Source of the DNA: Pararge aegeria | Taxonomy: Eukaryota > Arthropoda > Insecta > Lepidoptera > Nymphalidae | Assembly: GCF_905163445.1 (NCBI RefSeq) | Contig: NC_053191.1 | Location: 6,510,001 to 6,574,000 of the forward strand | Length of the DNA: 64,000 nucleotides | Direction: 5' to 3' | In this document: one piece after another, positions 10,931 through 21,906 of the stretch | How positions within the stretch are numbered: position 1 is the stretch's first letter | Layout of the letters: each line of letters opens with the position of its first letter | The notes under the pieces: generated by a model | The model's database searches: none | What the model was told of the DNA's origin: nothing | What the model saw: the letters and a program-made list of their open reading frames with translations, nothing else | Made by a program: the position numbers and the translations under genes

Positions 10931-13560
10931 CGCATCAATTATAATATTTGCTACATTTTACAGATAGCAGTTTATATGTTTTGATCTCTTGTGTAATAAT
11001 CAGTTTTTATCTATAATGAAGACGCTAGACAAGTGCAGGTAAATTCTGTGCATTCAGAGGTCTGTAGATGCGAACAGTGTAGCGACAAGCTAGAAACAGC
11101 TTATTACCATAAGAAACAATTTTGTCCAAAGTCCCATACCCCTTAAAGGCTATCCGGCTACCATCTTAGACTGCTGCCAGGGTCTAACTTGTACTGGAAT
11201 AAAGAAAAACATCCCACTGCTCAGTTGGAGCAGACGATCTCTCTCATACGAAAAAGGGTTTTAGAGCACAAACCCACCAAGCTACTCGAATGCAAGTTGG
11301 TGGGATATAATCTATACTTAATTATTACCACATGTTAGTGATAATAACCGGAACTGTGGACAGAGGAACCTGCTTAACGTGCTCTCCGAGACAGGGGGTC
11401 CAAACAATACCTAATACCTAACCCTGTTGTACATGCTAACAAGTTAAAGAAGGCAGTCAGTAGCCACGCACCTGGATATAAAAATAATATGACAATTTTT
11501 TTTTTCATATTTATCATTTGTACTTTTATCATTTATTGATTTTCATTTGTTTTTTTTTTTTTATTCTTAACAATGCTTACAAAAACAAAAAACTATTAAA
11601 AATTTTAAGATTTTTTTTTATTAATTTTATTAATTTAAAATTTTCATATTTTATTATGAAATAAACAACTATGAGTTGTTCATTAAATAAGATTGTCCAG
11701 CAACGTGCCGCCCAGTGTCCATGAACCTGCTGCGTAGGTACGTGTTACTTTTTATTACACTTTAAACAGTATATTGAAATAGCTACATTATAATTAAATC
11801 TTATTTAATAAACAACTCATATTTTACAAAAAATTTGATAAATATCTTATTAGCGAAATTTTATGAGAATCCACAGGCTTAAAATAATTAACAAAATCGG
11901 AGGCGTATGCGAAGAAATCGGTGCTTTTGTAGGTAAATAATTAAAAAAATATTCTCAGAGTAAATAACCTCCCTCCGCCTTTTTGAAAGTCAATTAAAAA
12001 GATTAAAAATTAATTTAATTAATTTTTATCTTCAAAAGAGGAAACTTGTGCACGAGCACAGTGAAAATGGTTTATTTTTTTATGTCTGTGTGTACGGTAT
12101 AAGTCACTGAGGGACCAGAGCCAAACTTTATATAGGTACTCTTAAAGAATAATTAGGTTACGTGCCGTTAGGGTATGTTTAAATGAGAGCTCCACTAATG
12201 TGGGTAATATATTATTAAACGTATAGTGGTTCTTCGAAGTAACTTTAATATTCACAAACATGACCTTTTAGGTATTTAGTAAATAGGTTTCCCTAAGTGA
12301 ACTTGAAGTTGTATGTCGTAAGAAGATGGTTTTCTTAAGGTCACTCTCGTTAAAATTAATGCCGCAAAAAATATTTCGTAAGTACATTATTCTTATGAAT
12401 TGATATGAAAAAAATTAAAAAATGCCATCTTTCGGTAAAATTACTACTAACGGTTTTGTTTGTTTAAAGATGTTAATGTTTGTGGTGACGTGACTAAACA
12501 AAAAAATTACAGAAAATATATACAATTTACCTCTTCAGTACTAATTTGAAATATCTTTAGTTCGGTGTCTGATCTTTAGAATCGCAGTGAAGCGCTAAAT
12601 TGTCACCGAATAAAAACAACGTCAGCCTGTGGTCAGACGAAAATAAAAGAAAAGCATTTCGCTCCCTGCAAATAGAAAGGCACTCAAGTCACGAAACATA
12701 ACATGTGGCCTTACGATAGCCAATTCGGCTTCCCTTCGGCCACTCAATTAATCGTCGGAATTGGGTCTGAGCTCTGGGTTGAAGGATCTCTAGGGGTTGA
12801 AGTACGCTCGTATGTTTCCACGATGTACTTAGGTACTCACCCACTTGATCCTCGACACAAGGCAAATGGTAAGAACGTATCGCTTTAGAAATCGAAAGCG
12901 AAGAACGGATTAATGGTTTATATATATCAGATAATTATTTATACCAACGTATTAGGTACTTATAACTTCTTACCAACCTAACTACCTACTTTCGTGCTGA
13001 ACACTGAAAAGAAAGTAGTACTACCTAAGAAGTTACACTCATTTGTACTCGATGAACGCTTTGTATTTATACCTAAATATCGTGAGCAAATACCAAATTA
13101 AACCTTAACGCGTCGCGTTAGAGTATGTTATTCGCGTTTCACGACACACACCATAACAACCAAACAAATGTGTTAGGTACACATTTGCATTAGACGTAAT
13201 AAAATACTAATGGGTAAGTGTGTCTTAGAGGAAAGCCTTTGAAAAGTATTGGGCCATTGAATATATAAGATAGATAAAGTGTGTAAAAGGATATGTGGAA
13301 AGTAAGATGGTGGCTAATATTAAGAGGTTAGTGATAGAAAATACATGCTGTGATGACTTTACTTAGCATGGAATAAGGGCTAGAAGAAGAGGAAGGAAGG
13401 TATGTGTTTAACATGTTTTGTCATGTAAAGCAAATTTTACAATTTGTTTTATATGTCAAAAAATTACAAGACAGAGGTAAAATTATATCCATATATATAT
13501 TTTTCCATCCAATTATATATTTTTGATTATTTTAATTAAATTTTTTTATAAGGGATAATG
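10931..13560. other. Intergenic, low-complexity and AT-rich
   Basis: It contains the inverted repeat at 11,671/11,798 (listed separately), poly-T/A tracts at 11,490-11,640 and a 61-codon open frame at 12,703-12,888 next to a good donor (AAATGGTAAGAAC at about 12,865). That frame has no recognised domain, so I do not call it a gene. Confidence 0.4.
11671..11820. repeat. Short inverted-repeat element (MITE-like)
   Basis: A 23-bp arm at 11,671-11,693 (ATGAGTTGTTCATTAAATAA...) recurs inverted at 11,798-11,820 with one mismatch, separated by 104 bp. It may be a tiny non-autonomous DNA transposon. Target duplications are not clear. Confidence 0.5.
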
Positions 13561-13563
13561 TCT

Positions 13564-15550
13564 GTCATCATCATCATCATCATCAGCCATTGTGCGTCCA
13601 CTGCTGAACATAGGCCTCTTTCAAGCAGCGCCAACTTTTCCTATTTTCGGCTTTCCTCATCCAGTCGATGCCTGCCACTTTTCGGAGGTCGTCGCTCCAT
13701 CTAGTAGGGGGGCGTCCGACACTCCGTTTACCGACACGCGGTCTCCACTCGAGAACCTTTCGACTCCAACGTCCATCGGTCCTCCGACAAACGTGACCAG
13801 CCCACTGCCACTTTAGTACGCTAACACGAAAGGCTATGTCAGTTACTTTAGTTCTTTGGCGAATCACTTCGTTACAGATCTTATCCCTCAAAGAAATACC
13901 AAGCATAGCTCTTTCCATAGCACGCTGAGCGACTTGAAGTTTGTGAATTAGCCTCGCTGTCAGTGTCCACGTTTCGGCACCGTAAGTCATGACCGGCAGG
14001 ACGCACTGATCGAAAACTTTTGTCTTCAGGCATTGCGGTATGGGTGACGAGAAGACTCGGCGGAGTTTGCCGAACGCTCCCCAGCCCAGCTGTATTCTTC
14101 TATCGATCTCCTTCTCGAAACTGTTTCTATCCAACTGAACGATTTGTCCAAGATATGTATATTCTTTAACAGTTTCGAGAATAGACCCATCGACAGTGAC
14201 TTGCCCCGGAACGATCAGATTATTAAGCATAATCTTGGTCTTGTCTAAGTTCATCCGGAGGCCGACATTTTGCGAGGCAGCATGAAGGCCATCGATCATT
14301 TGTTGAAGCTCCTGCAGCGAACCCGCGATGATAACGATATCATCTGCAAATCGAAGATGTGAAATAAGCTCACCATTTATATTTATGCCATGTCCTTTCC
14401 AATCTAGCGTTTTGAAGACATCTTCCAAAGCATTTGAAAATAGCTTTGGAGACAGGATATCTCCTTGTCTCACCCCGTGATGCAATTGGATAGGTCTTGT
14501 AAACGCGCCTTGTACTTGGACAGACATAACAGCTGCGCTATACAAGCATTTCAGCACCTCGATGTAACGCCAGTCTACTTGGGATCGCTGCAGGGATTCC
14601 ACAATTGCCCAGGTTTCGATTGAGTCAAACGCTTTCTCATAATCCACGAATGCAAGACACAGAGGCTGGTTGTACTCGTTGGACTTCTGTAGAATTTGCC
14701 TCAACGTGTGTATGTGGTCTAGAGTACTGTATCCACTCCGAAACCCTGCCTGCTCCGGCGGCTGGAAATCATCGAGCCTACGTGACAACCGGTTCGTGAT
14801 GACCCTTGAAAACAACTTATAGATGTGGCTTAGGAGCGAGATAGGACGGTAGTTCTTGAGGAGTGTTTTGTCACCCTTTTTAAAAAACAAAACTACTATG
14901 CTCCTATTCCACGCCTTCGGAGTTCTCCCATTCTGAATAACAGAATCAAAAAGCCTCTGTAGCTCCTTAAGTAATGGCGTACCTCGAGTTTTTATTAGCT
15001 CTGAGGTGATTCCATCTTCACCTGGGGCTTTTCCATTTTTTTGTTGTTTCAGGGCCAAAACGATCTCATCCAAACTTACCTCGGGAAGATCGTCAGTAAA
15101 GTGGCGGGTTAGCTTGGCTCTGGGATCTTGGTTGCATTCCTCAGGCTGAGGAACTTGGGACTCATATAGTCGACCGTAAAAGTCTTCTATCTCAGCAAGT
15201 ATATCTGGCTTAGTGCTAACAATTCTACTACTTGAAGTCTTCAGCTTAGTCATTTGGCTTCTTCCAAGACTTTGTGTAAATACCTTGGACCCCCTGTTTT
15301 CCTCTATAGCTTTTTGTATGTTTTGAGTATTTAGGCACCGGAGATCTCTACGTATAGATTTTTTTGTTTTTCTATTAATGGCTCGTTGTTCTGCCTGACT
15401 TTTAAATACATTTCCACGCCTCTCTTTCATAAGCTGAAGAGTCTCATCTGAGAGCTTAGACTTTTTGCCCATACGCCTTGTACCACAGAACTTATAGCCT
15501 TCTTCCCGTATGATATTTTCTTCCCGTATGATATTTCTTCCCGTATGATG
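13564..15550 (-). mobile_element. RTE-clade LINE, 5'-truncated
   Basis: On the minus strand this is the linker, reverse-transcriptase and C-terminal part of an RTE-type LINE, closed by a (TGATGA)n tail at 13,564-13,585. The upstream apurinic-type endonuclease domain is missing, as expected of a copy truncated during target-primed reverse transcription. The left end is clear from the tail; the right end is placed near the TTCTTCCCGTATGAT repeats at 15,500-15,550 and is approximate. Confidence 0.85.
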
Positions 15551-15610
15551 TCTGTAAATAAAGTTTATTAATATTATACACTTGCACATTTTGTTATCTG
15601 ATAATGACAT
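13583..15610 (-). CDS. RTE-type LINE reverse transcriptase (partial ORF2)
   Basis: A single open frame of up to 675 codons. An N-terminal basic linker (about 45-130) is followed by the conserved KNGKAPGEDG block (191-200), NYRPISLL (253-260), QAGFRSGYST (287-296), VDYEKAFDS (322-330), GVRQGDILSP (379-388) and the catalytic FADD (421-424). The C-terminus carries the RTE signature GRPPTRWSDDLRK. The frame then stops inside the TGATGA tail. RTE proteins normally begin with an endonuclease domain, which is absent here, so the copy cannot retrotranspose alone. The first 40 or so codons include repeated NIIREE units that probably come from flanking DNA, so the annotated start has no biological weight. 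The lack of stops or frameshifts suggests fairly recent insertion. Confidence 0.88.
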   Translation of the reverse strand: MSLSDNKMCKCIILINFIYRHHTGRNIIREENIIREEGYKFCGTRRMGKKSKLSDETLQLMKERRGNVFKSQAEQRAINRKTKKSIRRDLRCLNTQNIQKAIEENRGSKVFTQSLGRSQMTKLKTSSSRIVSTKPDILAEIEDFYGRLYESQVPQPEECNQDPRAKLTRHFTDDLPEVSLDEIVLALKQQKNGKAPGEDGITSELIKTRGTPLLKELQRLFDSVIQNGRTPKAWNRSIVVLFFKKGDKTLLKNYRPISLLSHIYKLFSRVITNRLSRRLDDFQPPEQAGFRSGYSTLDHIHTLRQILQKSNEYNQPLCLAFVDYEKAFDSIETWAIVESLQRSQVDWRYIEVLKCLYSAAVMSVQVQGAFTRPIQLHHGVRQGDILSPKLFSNALEDVFKTLDWKGHGININGELISHLRFADDIVIIAGSLQELQQMIDGLHAASQNVGLRMNLDKTKIMLNNLIVPGQVTVDGSILETVKEYTYLGQIVQLDRNSFEKEIDRRIQLGWGAFGKLRRVFSSPIPQCLKTKVFDQCVLPVMTYGAETWTLTARLIHKLQVAQRAMERAMLGISLRDKICNEVIRQRTKVTDIAFRVSVLKWQWAGHVCRRTDGRWSRKVLEWRPRVGKRSVGRPPTRWSDDLRKVAGIDWMRKAENRKSWRCLKEAYVQQWTHNG

Positions 15611-16947
15611 TAGGAGTCAGAACCCTTTGGTTAGATCGCCTGCCTATATTTTGTTCTACTTAATTTTTAAAATTCAAACGGGGACTGAATTTTTATCGAA
15701 ACTCCCGATCATGCGCTAAAATGCTTAGCTTTACCGAACATCCGCTAGGCAATATCTAATCTTGCGCTGTAAGTGATTCCGTCTAGACGAAACTCTATCA
15801 CCTAGTTAATTATAATAAGGCAGGTAAGTACCTATAGGTGACAAGGCAAGTTTAAGAACTATGATTAACTACGTTAGCAGAATCGTCGTCTAAGTTTATT
15901 TGTCGGGTTGTAGGCTAAGATCTAACCTAAGGATATAAATGAGTACTTAATATTATGTCTATTCCAGAAATAATCTAAAGAAGGTGAAGGTGAAGGTTTT
16001 TAAATTATTTCGGATTCTCTGATTGCTTTAGTTAAGTCAATGTTATCCCAAAAGTACCTATAGTTGACTGAGTTGGTAATAAATGCTCAGCAATGAAAAT
16101 AGTAAAAACTATTTAAAATCATATTTTTTGCATCATTGTGAGATGATGGTTAGAACTACGCATCGGTAACTTATTCATTTATTATTTTTATTTAACTCCA
16201 TTAAATTTTGGTCAAACTTTTATTCTCTTGACGTAGTCTAGCGTAGATAATGAGGAGTAAGTGTTAACTCCTCATTATCTACGCTGTGTGTAGTATTTAA
16301 CTCATGCAGAGTTAAAAGCACAGCACTCAAGTCAGTCAGTAAACGACATTTCGTGCAACTGCTCTAAAAACTAAATAATACTAAGATAATGAAGTTATCT
16401 ACGCGCGATCCATCACGATTACAGCGAACGCGAAATTAGTTTTTTTTTAATTCAATAGGTCATAGGTGCCAACATGGCTCGTGCTTGAACGTCTTGGAGA
16501 GCTAATATTGAAGATCAGCCGAGTAAGATTGTGAGAGCTTATTTCTGCCCTTAGGTATTTTTAACTTTAAACTACAGCTATGAGGATTCCAATAGGCCTC
16601 ATACTTGTAATACCTGTTCTGATATTTATTTCTCCCCTCTGATATGACTATAACCCGCAGCATGATTTTAATATCACAACACATAACTCTAGCCAGTAAA
16701 TTACATTTAGGGCAACTGCTCTCAAAACGCGCAAACTGTAGTTACATACTCCGGGCATTGCTCCAGCGTACGGCGCAACTCACTTTGTTTGATAATTGTT
16801 GAGCAAACTGGTATGCAGAGTCGCCCGTCCTTTGCAATTAAGTGTAACACAATCATGAGCTGCATACAACTTTGAGCGTTGCAATCCGCAAATTGTGTGG
16901 ATATTGTTTGTGTTCGCGACTTGCTTGTAGTTTTTAATAGTCACTAG
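15611..16947. other. Intergenic with hairpin and direct repeats
   Basis: No coding region is recognised. It holds the perfect hairpin at 16,240-16,285 and a roughly 30-bp imperfect direct repeat (GCAACTGCTCT core) at about 16,340 and 16,694. Confidence 0.4.
16240..16285. repeat. Perfect 19-bp hairpin
   Basis: AGCGTAGATAATGAGGAGT at 16,240-16,258 is followed after 8 bases by its exact reverse complement at 16,267-16,285. Pairing does not extend outward. Too short and too perfect for a typical pre-miRNA; possibly a fold-back insertion. Confidence 0.85.
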
Positions 16948-17200
16948 TGATCAGTGATAGCTTACTGGTTCCCTTTCGGGGACGTAGATCGATCCCCGGC
17001 ACGCACTTCTAATTTTTGGAGAGATTAGCATATTATAATGTAAGTGAATAAAATATCTTTAATTCGCTTTAATGGCGAAGAAAAGCATCGTGAGGAAACC
17101 TGCATGCCTGATAGTTCTCCATAACGTCTCCTTCTCATTTGAGAGGAGACCCGTGCCCTGCTTCTAATGGGCCGGTAATTAGTTGATTATGATTATGAAT
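16948..17200 (+). mobile_element. SINE-B copy
   Basis: Head GTGATAGCTTACTGGTTCCC, a B-box-like GATCGATCCCCGGCACGCAC, the GTGAGGAAACCTGCATGCCT block at 17,090, and a tail ending in TGATTATGATTATG. A short internal part of the body is missing. Confidence 0.75.
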
Positions 17201-17329
17201 AGTCACGAATCGAGAAACTACTCCCTAAACAGCGTTCGCTTCTATGCCAACGTTATTTTGTAACGTATTTTAAAAGCACCTAATAAACTCGCATCAAAAG
17301 GATATAAACGAAGATATATTTTTTTTAAT

Positions 17330-17520
17330 AAGAATCACTAAATTCACACGCTCGCCGAGTGCTGGGGTGAAGGGGGCCGCTTGCCTCAACTCCTGCACAC
17401 TCGCTTCGCCTCGACACCGCTCTCCCAAGGACTAAGAGGGCGGTTTTTGGAAAATATCTAAGTGGCGAGTGGCAAGCGCGATCGGCCCTTCCACACGCTC
17501 GTGTCGTTTTTTTGTGTTCA
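17330..17520. other. GC-rich block of unknown origin
   Basis: After a poly-T run there are about 180 bp of markedly GC- and CpG-rich sequence (CACACGCTCGCCGAGTGCTG onward), unlike the surroundings. No tRNA, rRNA or protein family was recognised. It could be a LINE 5' end or a CpG-rich regulatory block. Confidence 0.4.
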
Positions 17521-17749
17521 AGACGACTGTTATGAAAAGTTCTTAGTAATGTCTACATATTAACCTCATACAACTTTCTAATCTCACTAATCAGCCCTTA
17601 ACCAACGTGCATCATGTTATAAGGTTTGTCGACAACTATGTTAAAATTGCCAAGACGTGACGTCACGACTGAAGCCATGTCACCCGCAAAACGTTTTCGT
17701 GAGTAATATAAAACGTACCTAATTAAAATCACCATATATTCAGCCATAT

Positions 17750-18010
17750 TGAAGCGGTGATAACGCATTGGGTAGGAGCTAGACTTCTCTCTCTAAGTTA
17801 TGCGCGTTTAAACTAACTAGCTGACCCGTGCAACTTCGTTGCACCAATAACCGATTACCAGAAAACACAAATAAAATGACATTTTCTAAAAATGAATCCT
17901 AGCTAGATCGATTTATCGCCCCCGAATACCGCCTGTATACTAAATTTCATGAAAATCGTTGGAGCCGATTCCGAGATTCCAATTATATATATATATATAT
18001 ATATATACTA
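17750..18010 (+). mobile_element. SINE-B head fragment followed by unclassified element
   Basis: GCGGTGATAACGCATTGGGT at 17,754 is a SINE-B head that stops at about 17,815. There a second element begins (GCTGACCCGTGCAACTTCGT) and runs to a TATATA tract at 18,008. A reverse copy of the second element lies at about 25,790-25,952. Confidence 0.6.
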
Positions 18011-18305
18011 GCTGTTGCCCGCGACTTCGTCTGCGTTAGATTTTGTTTTTAAAGTATTCAGTATCGCTAAGCCTTAAATGAGTATAGTAGTATATATATA
18101 TATATATAACATGTGACTGTCAATTAATTATAGACAAATAATTTGCAATAAAATAAAATTGCGACTATAATTAAAGATCTAAGCTATCCTATCTCTTAAG
18201 TTGGAGCAGACTGCTCACGGTGTGCCAATTTAATTTAAAATCGGTTAAGTAGTTTAGGAGTCCATCGCGGACAAACATCGTGACAGGAGATTTATATATA
18301 TTAAG
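18011..18305 (+). mobile_element. Unclassified dispersed element
   Basis: It starts with CTAGCTGTTGCCCGCGACTT, a recurrent lepidopteran repeat end also seen near 25,300 and 36,630, and ends near ATCGCGGACAAACATCGTGA before another TATATA stretch. No ORF. Confidence 0.5.
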
Positions 18306-18365
18306 ATATATACAAGAATTGCTCGTTTAATGATATAAGATAAAATATCACTAGCTTCAAAGTTG

Positions 18366-18525
18366 AAGGAAAACATCGTGAGGAAACCTGTTCTCAAAGG
18401 TGTGTGGAGTCCACCATTCCGCACTGGGGCTGCGTGGTGGACAACACCCTTAACCCCTTCCCATTGTGGGAGCAGACCCGTGTTCTGTAACTGTATGATG
18501 AGATGACGATGATGATGATGATATT
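18366..18525 (+). mobile_element. SINE-B copy, 3' half
   Basis: GGAAAACATCGTGAGGAAAC at 18,369 leads into the family body and a (GATGAT)n tail; the tRNA-like head is missing. Confidence 0.75.
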
Positions 18526-18529
18526 CAGC

Positions 18530-19516
18530 CAAAGCTTTATTTTCTGCAGAAATAATATATTTTTATAAATGACAGCTTCTTCCAAAAATCATCTAGGTAT
18601 TTTCAAACTCAGGCATCATGCCAGTGATATTAAGCTGCAAGCTAGTGGATTTAAAATGAAATACGCACGATTTATTACTAATTATTTAATTAATTAAATT
18701 TAACTTACTAACATAAAAATTAAAACTACTTTTCTAATCTAAAGTATTACTTGTATGTAATCTGAAGTACATTATAAAACATATAATCCCTGCCTAGTTT
18801 TGCCAAGAGCTTCCGAAACGTAGGTCTTTTACTGAATCATCTAAGCAACCTGACACCTTCAGAGTCTTATGGCGTCATGTTTCCGTGGGACCGCGATGGA
18901 GCGTGATAACAAAGTGTTCCGCGGGCACACTTGCTTATAGTCACTGCCTTGCCTATTACTGATAATTTTTAAGAATACTAACAAAATTTTAAAATAAAAC
19001 TAACTAGCAAGCTTTATAGTATAAGGCTGAATTTTTACCTTTATCTTCTTTAATTTGCCAGGTAGAGAATGTTCTTTGTTTCACCATTTTCCGACCATCA
19101 ACACATGTTGTTAGTAGTGAAATAGCTCGCAATGTTGTTTGGTCTCTTTCAATCTATTAAATCTTTTCATTAATATAATTTTTTTAAGGATAAAAAACTA
19201 AAACTAATAAATAATTTAAGATAAAGAGTTATTTGTTGTGTGGCACTTGATAGATACCTGGTCCCAGTGGAAAGGATGATTGTTTTAAAAATCCTTCCTT
19301 GCAATCATAAGGGACATACATACGCTAGTTGAATTTTTGAAATTGAATTTTCCTATCTTCACTGCTTTAAATATTGGGATCAGTATCATCATCCCTTACC
19401 ATAACTGTCGCAAAAACATCTATATAATATGTACTGTTAACATCACATGTTAAACGCAGGATCTTGTGACCAACTTGCTAACCGGTTTACCAATAAACAG
19501 TTATACATTTCATTGA
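18530..19516. other. Intergenic downstream of SUPT3H, no gene seen
   Basis: AT-rich, with no recognised repeat head and no coding signal. Confidence 0.4.
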
Positions 19517-19522
19517 TTTATT
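19517..19522 (-). promoter_or_regulatory. Candidate poly(A) signal of SUPT3H
   Basis: TTTATT on the plus strand is AATAAA on the minus strand, about 300 bp after the SUPT3H stop. Position and orientation fit, but other hexamers in AT-rich DNA are possible. Confidence 0.4.
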
Positions 19523-19825
19523 TAATTACATTGAGTTTTTCACTAATGTAAAGAAGTATTTTAAATTATAATCATTAATGTTCTCTTGGCACTGTTACTG
19601 TGCAAGTAATTTGATAAAGTAATTATTGATCTCAGAATTTGTCAGAATATAAATAACATAGTTGGCAAAACATTCATGTAACATCAATTTGTTAAACAAA
19701 TAAAAGCTTATAAATTATATAGAGACATAGTATTTTGACACTGTTACAACACATCAGATGCATTTAGTGAAATTAATTTTAATCTTAAGACTGTTTTCAG
19801 ATTTATGAGTATACAAACAAGAAAC

Positions 19826-20764
19826 TCATATAGCGATATATCTAACAGGCAAATCATTACTCATATTCCTATAAAATAGACCGTTTAATCCAGTTGTAGG
19901 TGTAAAATATCTTCTCAACACTTCCCGAACTTCAGCAACAGTAATTGCCGGTACACCTTCATACCCAGATTTTATATAAACAGCATTACTCAAACTCTGA
20001 GGATTACAGAAATAGCCACCTTCAAACTTACTAAACGGATCTCCACTTTTTTTTTTACTATCCTGCCTTATTAAGAATACTCCATCCACTATTTCTGCGA
20101 CAGTCTCATATGCGAGGAAACACAAAACTTCCAATGCTAAGCTTGATATATTTAGCTCTTTTGTGGGATTTATCCAGCATTCTAGTTTAACGAATCCTTT
20201 ACTTAGGCCATAGCCTGACCGAAACGAACTGCATCGTGCTTTATGGTAGGCTTCATATTTCTCAAACGTCATTGCCTCCGTAATCTTAGATGCTCTAACT
20301 TTTCTTAAATAATCAATAGTGTCAAATGTAACTAAACTTACTTCATCCGTTTCATCCAGGTCTTTTATAATGTCAATATGCGTGCGTTTCTTTTTGCCTT
20401 CCTTATCATCATCTAATATAATACCTGTTAAAATTGTGGTCGGATTTACGGCAGTAGGATTACGTGTTATGTCGATATGATCCATTTTGATCTGGTAATT
20501 GTGTAACCGTTTTAATTTCACGGTGTTTTTTCTCATTAGATAAATAATATCATAGTTCGATATAACTTTCGCACCTCTGAGTGTTGAGTAGTTTAAAGCT
20601 TCTTGCAGAATCGATCTTAGTTGTTGAAGTACGATATGCTCTACTAAAACCACTGTAGCTGCGTTAGGATTTGGGTTGTCACCAAAACCGTGCATCATAT
20701 TCGAGATCTCTTTCTGAAAGTTTGTGTTCTCGCCAGTAGCGTCAATGGTAAAATAGGAAACCAT
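19826..20764 (-). CDS. SUPT3H: Transcription initiation protein SPT3 homologue (SAGA subunit)
   Basis: Spt3 is a subunit of the SAGA transcription coactivator in the nucleus. Through paired histone folds it contacts TBP and helps load it on promoters. The 312-residue product starts at a true ATG at 20,764. The N-terminal third is the histone-fold region: EISNMMHGFGDN (about 19-30), a VVLVEHIVLQQL helix (38-49), RGAKVISNYDIIYLMRKN (63-80). The C-terminal part (FEKYEAYHKARCSSFRSGYG and FLAYETVAEIVDGVFLIRQD) matches the conserved Spt3 core. Length is close to the human protein (a little over 300 residues). The whole frame is uninterrupted by introns, whereas vertebrate SUPT3H has many; this copy is either an intron-poor insect version or a retained retrocopy, and the sequence shows no decay. 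A TIR element lies about 300 bp upstream, and HSCB is divergent 2.2 kb away. Confidence 0.95.
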   Translation of the reverse strand: MVSYFTIDATGENTNFQKEISNMMHGFGDNPNPNAATVVLVEHIVLQQLRSILQEALNYSTLRGAKVISNYDIIYLMRKNTVKLKRLHNYQIKMDHIDITRNPTAVNPTTILTGIILDDDKEGKKKRTHIDIIKDLDETDEVSLVTFDTIDYLRKVRASKITEAMTFEKYEAYHKARCSSFRSGYGLSKGFVKLECWINPTKELNISSLALEVLCFLAYETVAEIVDGVFLIRQDSKKKSGDPFSKFEGGYFCNPQSLSNAVYIKSGYEGVPAITVAEVREVLRRYFTPTTGLNGLFYRNMSNDLPVRYIAI

Positions 20765-21071
20765 TTGTAGTGTTTATGTTTATATTGGCCCTAACGATGA
20801 AGACACTAATATTAATTTTATCTATAACCTTTATTATTTTTTCCTAACAAGAGGCGCACGTACTACAGTGTTAAATTGGTAAGTAAATTATTAGGTAACT
20901 GATACGATAGTAACATATTAAATAAATGTAACTGAAAATCAGATCACAAAGAAAAGGACTGACTTCTAAAAACCCTAATGTCACTTGTCAGGTGACTGTT
21001 TTTTTTTTAAATCCAAAATTTCACAAATATCTCCACTGACCTTTGATAAACTTATTTATAATCGGAAAAAT

Positions 21072-21884
21072 GTAATAGGCCCGTTTTGACATTTGTGCTA
21101 GACCATAGAATGTAACTTGAAACGAAACTGAAAGAAACAAAAACATAAAAATCAATTATATACAGTGTTTTAAAAAATACGTAATTTTTTTTGGGACGTT
21201 AAATAATATGAAAAAATATATCGCGAGTATTCTTTTTGCGCTTACTTCATAGTAGCATGCAATTTATAATTGTTGCGAAACGTTCCGAAAACAGTTACGT
21301 TCTTAGTCTTTTTTTTTTTTATACTAGAGCTGTAACCATTTTTTTACTGAATATCGAAATTAAATATTGTGTAGTTATCTTTACTGCAAATAATGAGCTT
21401 GGTTCTCAAAATGGGTTCTAAATAATGAGTCTGAGATGATGTATCTGACCAAGCGGCACATGACTGAACGTCCCCGCGCGCACTGCGCAGTTTTTCGTTC
21501 CTCATCTTGTAAAGTTGACTGTGCGCTCGTTTAAGTTTGATATATATTGTTTACTATTACGTTAACTATGGCTCTTCTATTTTGGACATTAATTTAAACA
21601 TTGTGATTTGACTCGATTTTTGTGTTTGTTGTTATATAGTACTAACTCTGTTTCAACATGTTGAAAAGTGGACGTATAATCAACAGCCAGTCACGCGTAT
21701 TGGTTGTGAAATTAAAGGAATACTGTGAACGAACGAACTCTTTACAATACATAATTGTAAAGAATTAATATCAATCAAGTACTGATACAAACTTGAATTG
21801 ATTTATCGTGAGTATCGAGTACAGAGTCTTATGGTCTCATAACTAGTTACGTCGCGATGACAAATTTCAAAACGGGCCTATTAC
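21072..21884. mobile_element. TIR element, copy 1 (non-autonomous)
   Basis: The left end GTAATAGGCCCGTTTTGACA (21,072 on) is matched by its inverse at the right end, 21,860-21,884 (TTTCAAAACGGGCCTATTAC), with one mismatch over about 25 bp. The similarity extends roughly 12 bp further outward in degenerate form. A second copy, about 95% or more identical by eye, lies at 32,169-33,027. No transposase frame is present. Class not assigned; target duplication unclear. Confidence 0.85.
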
Positions 21885-21906
21885 ATTTTTACGACTATAG
21901 TGGTGT

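Noticed and set aside
12703..12888. 61-codon frame next to a donor-like GTAAGAAC
   Set aside because: No acceptor, domain or neighbouring exon could be linked to it.
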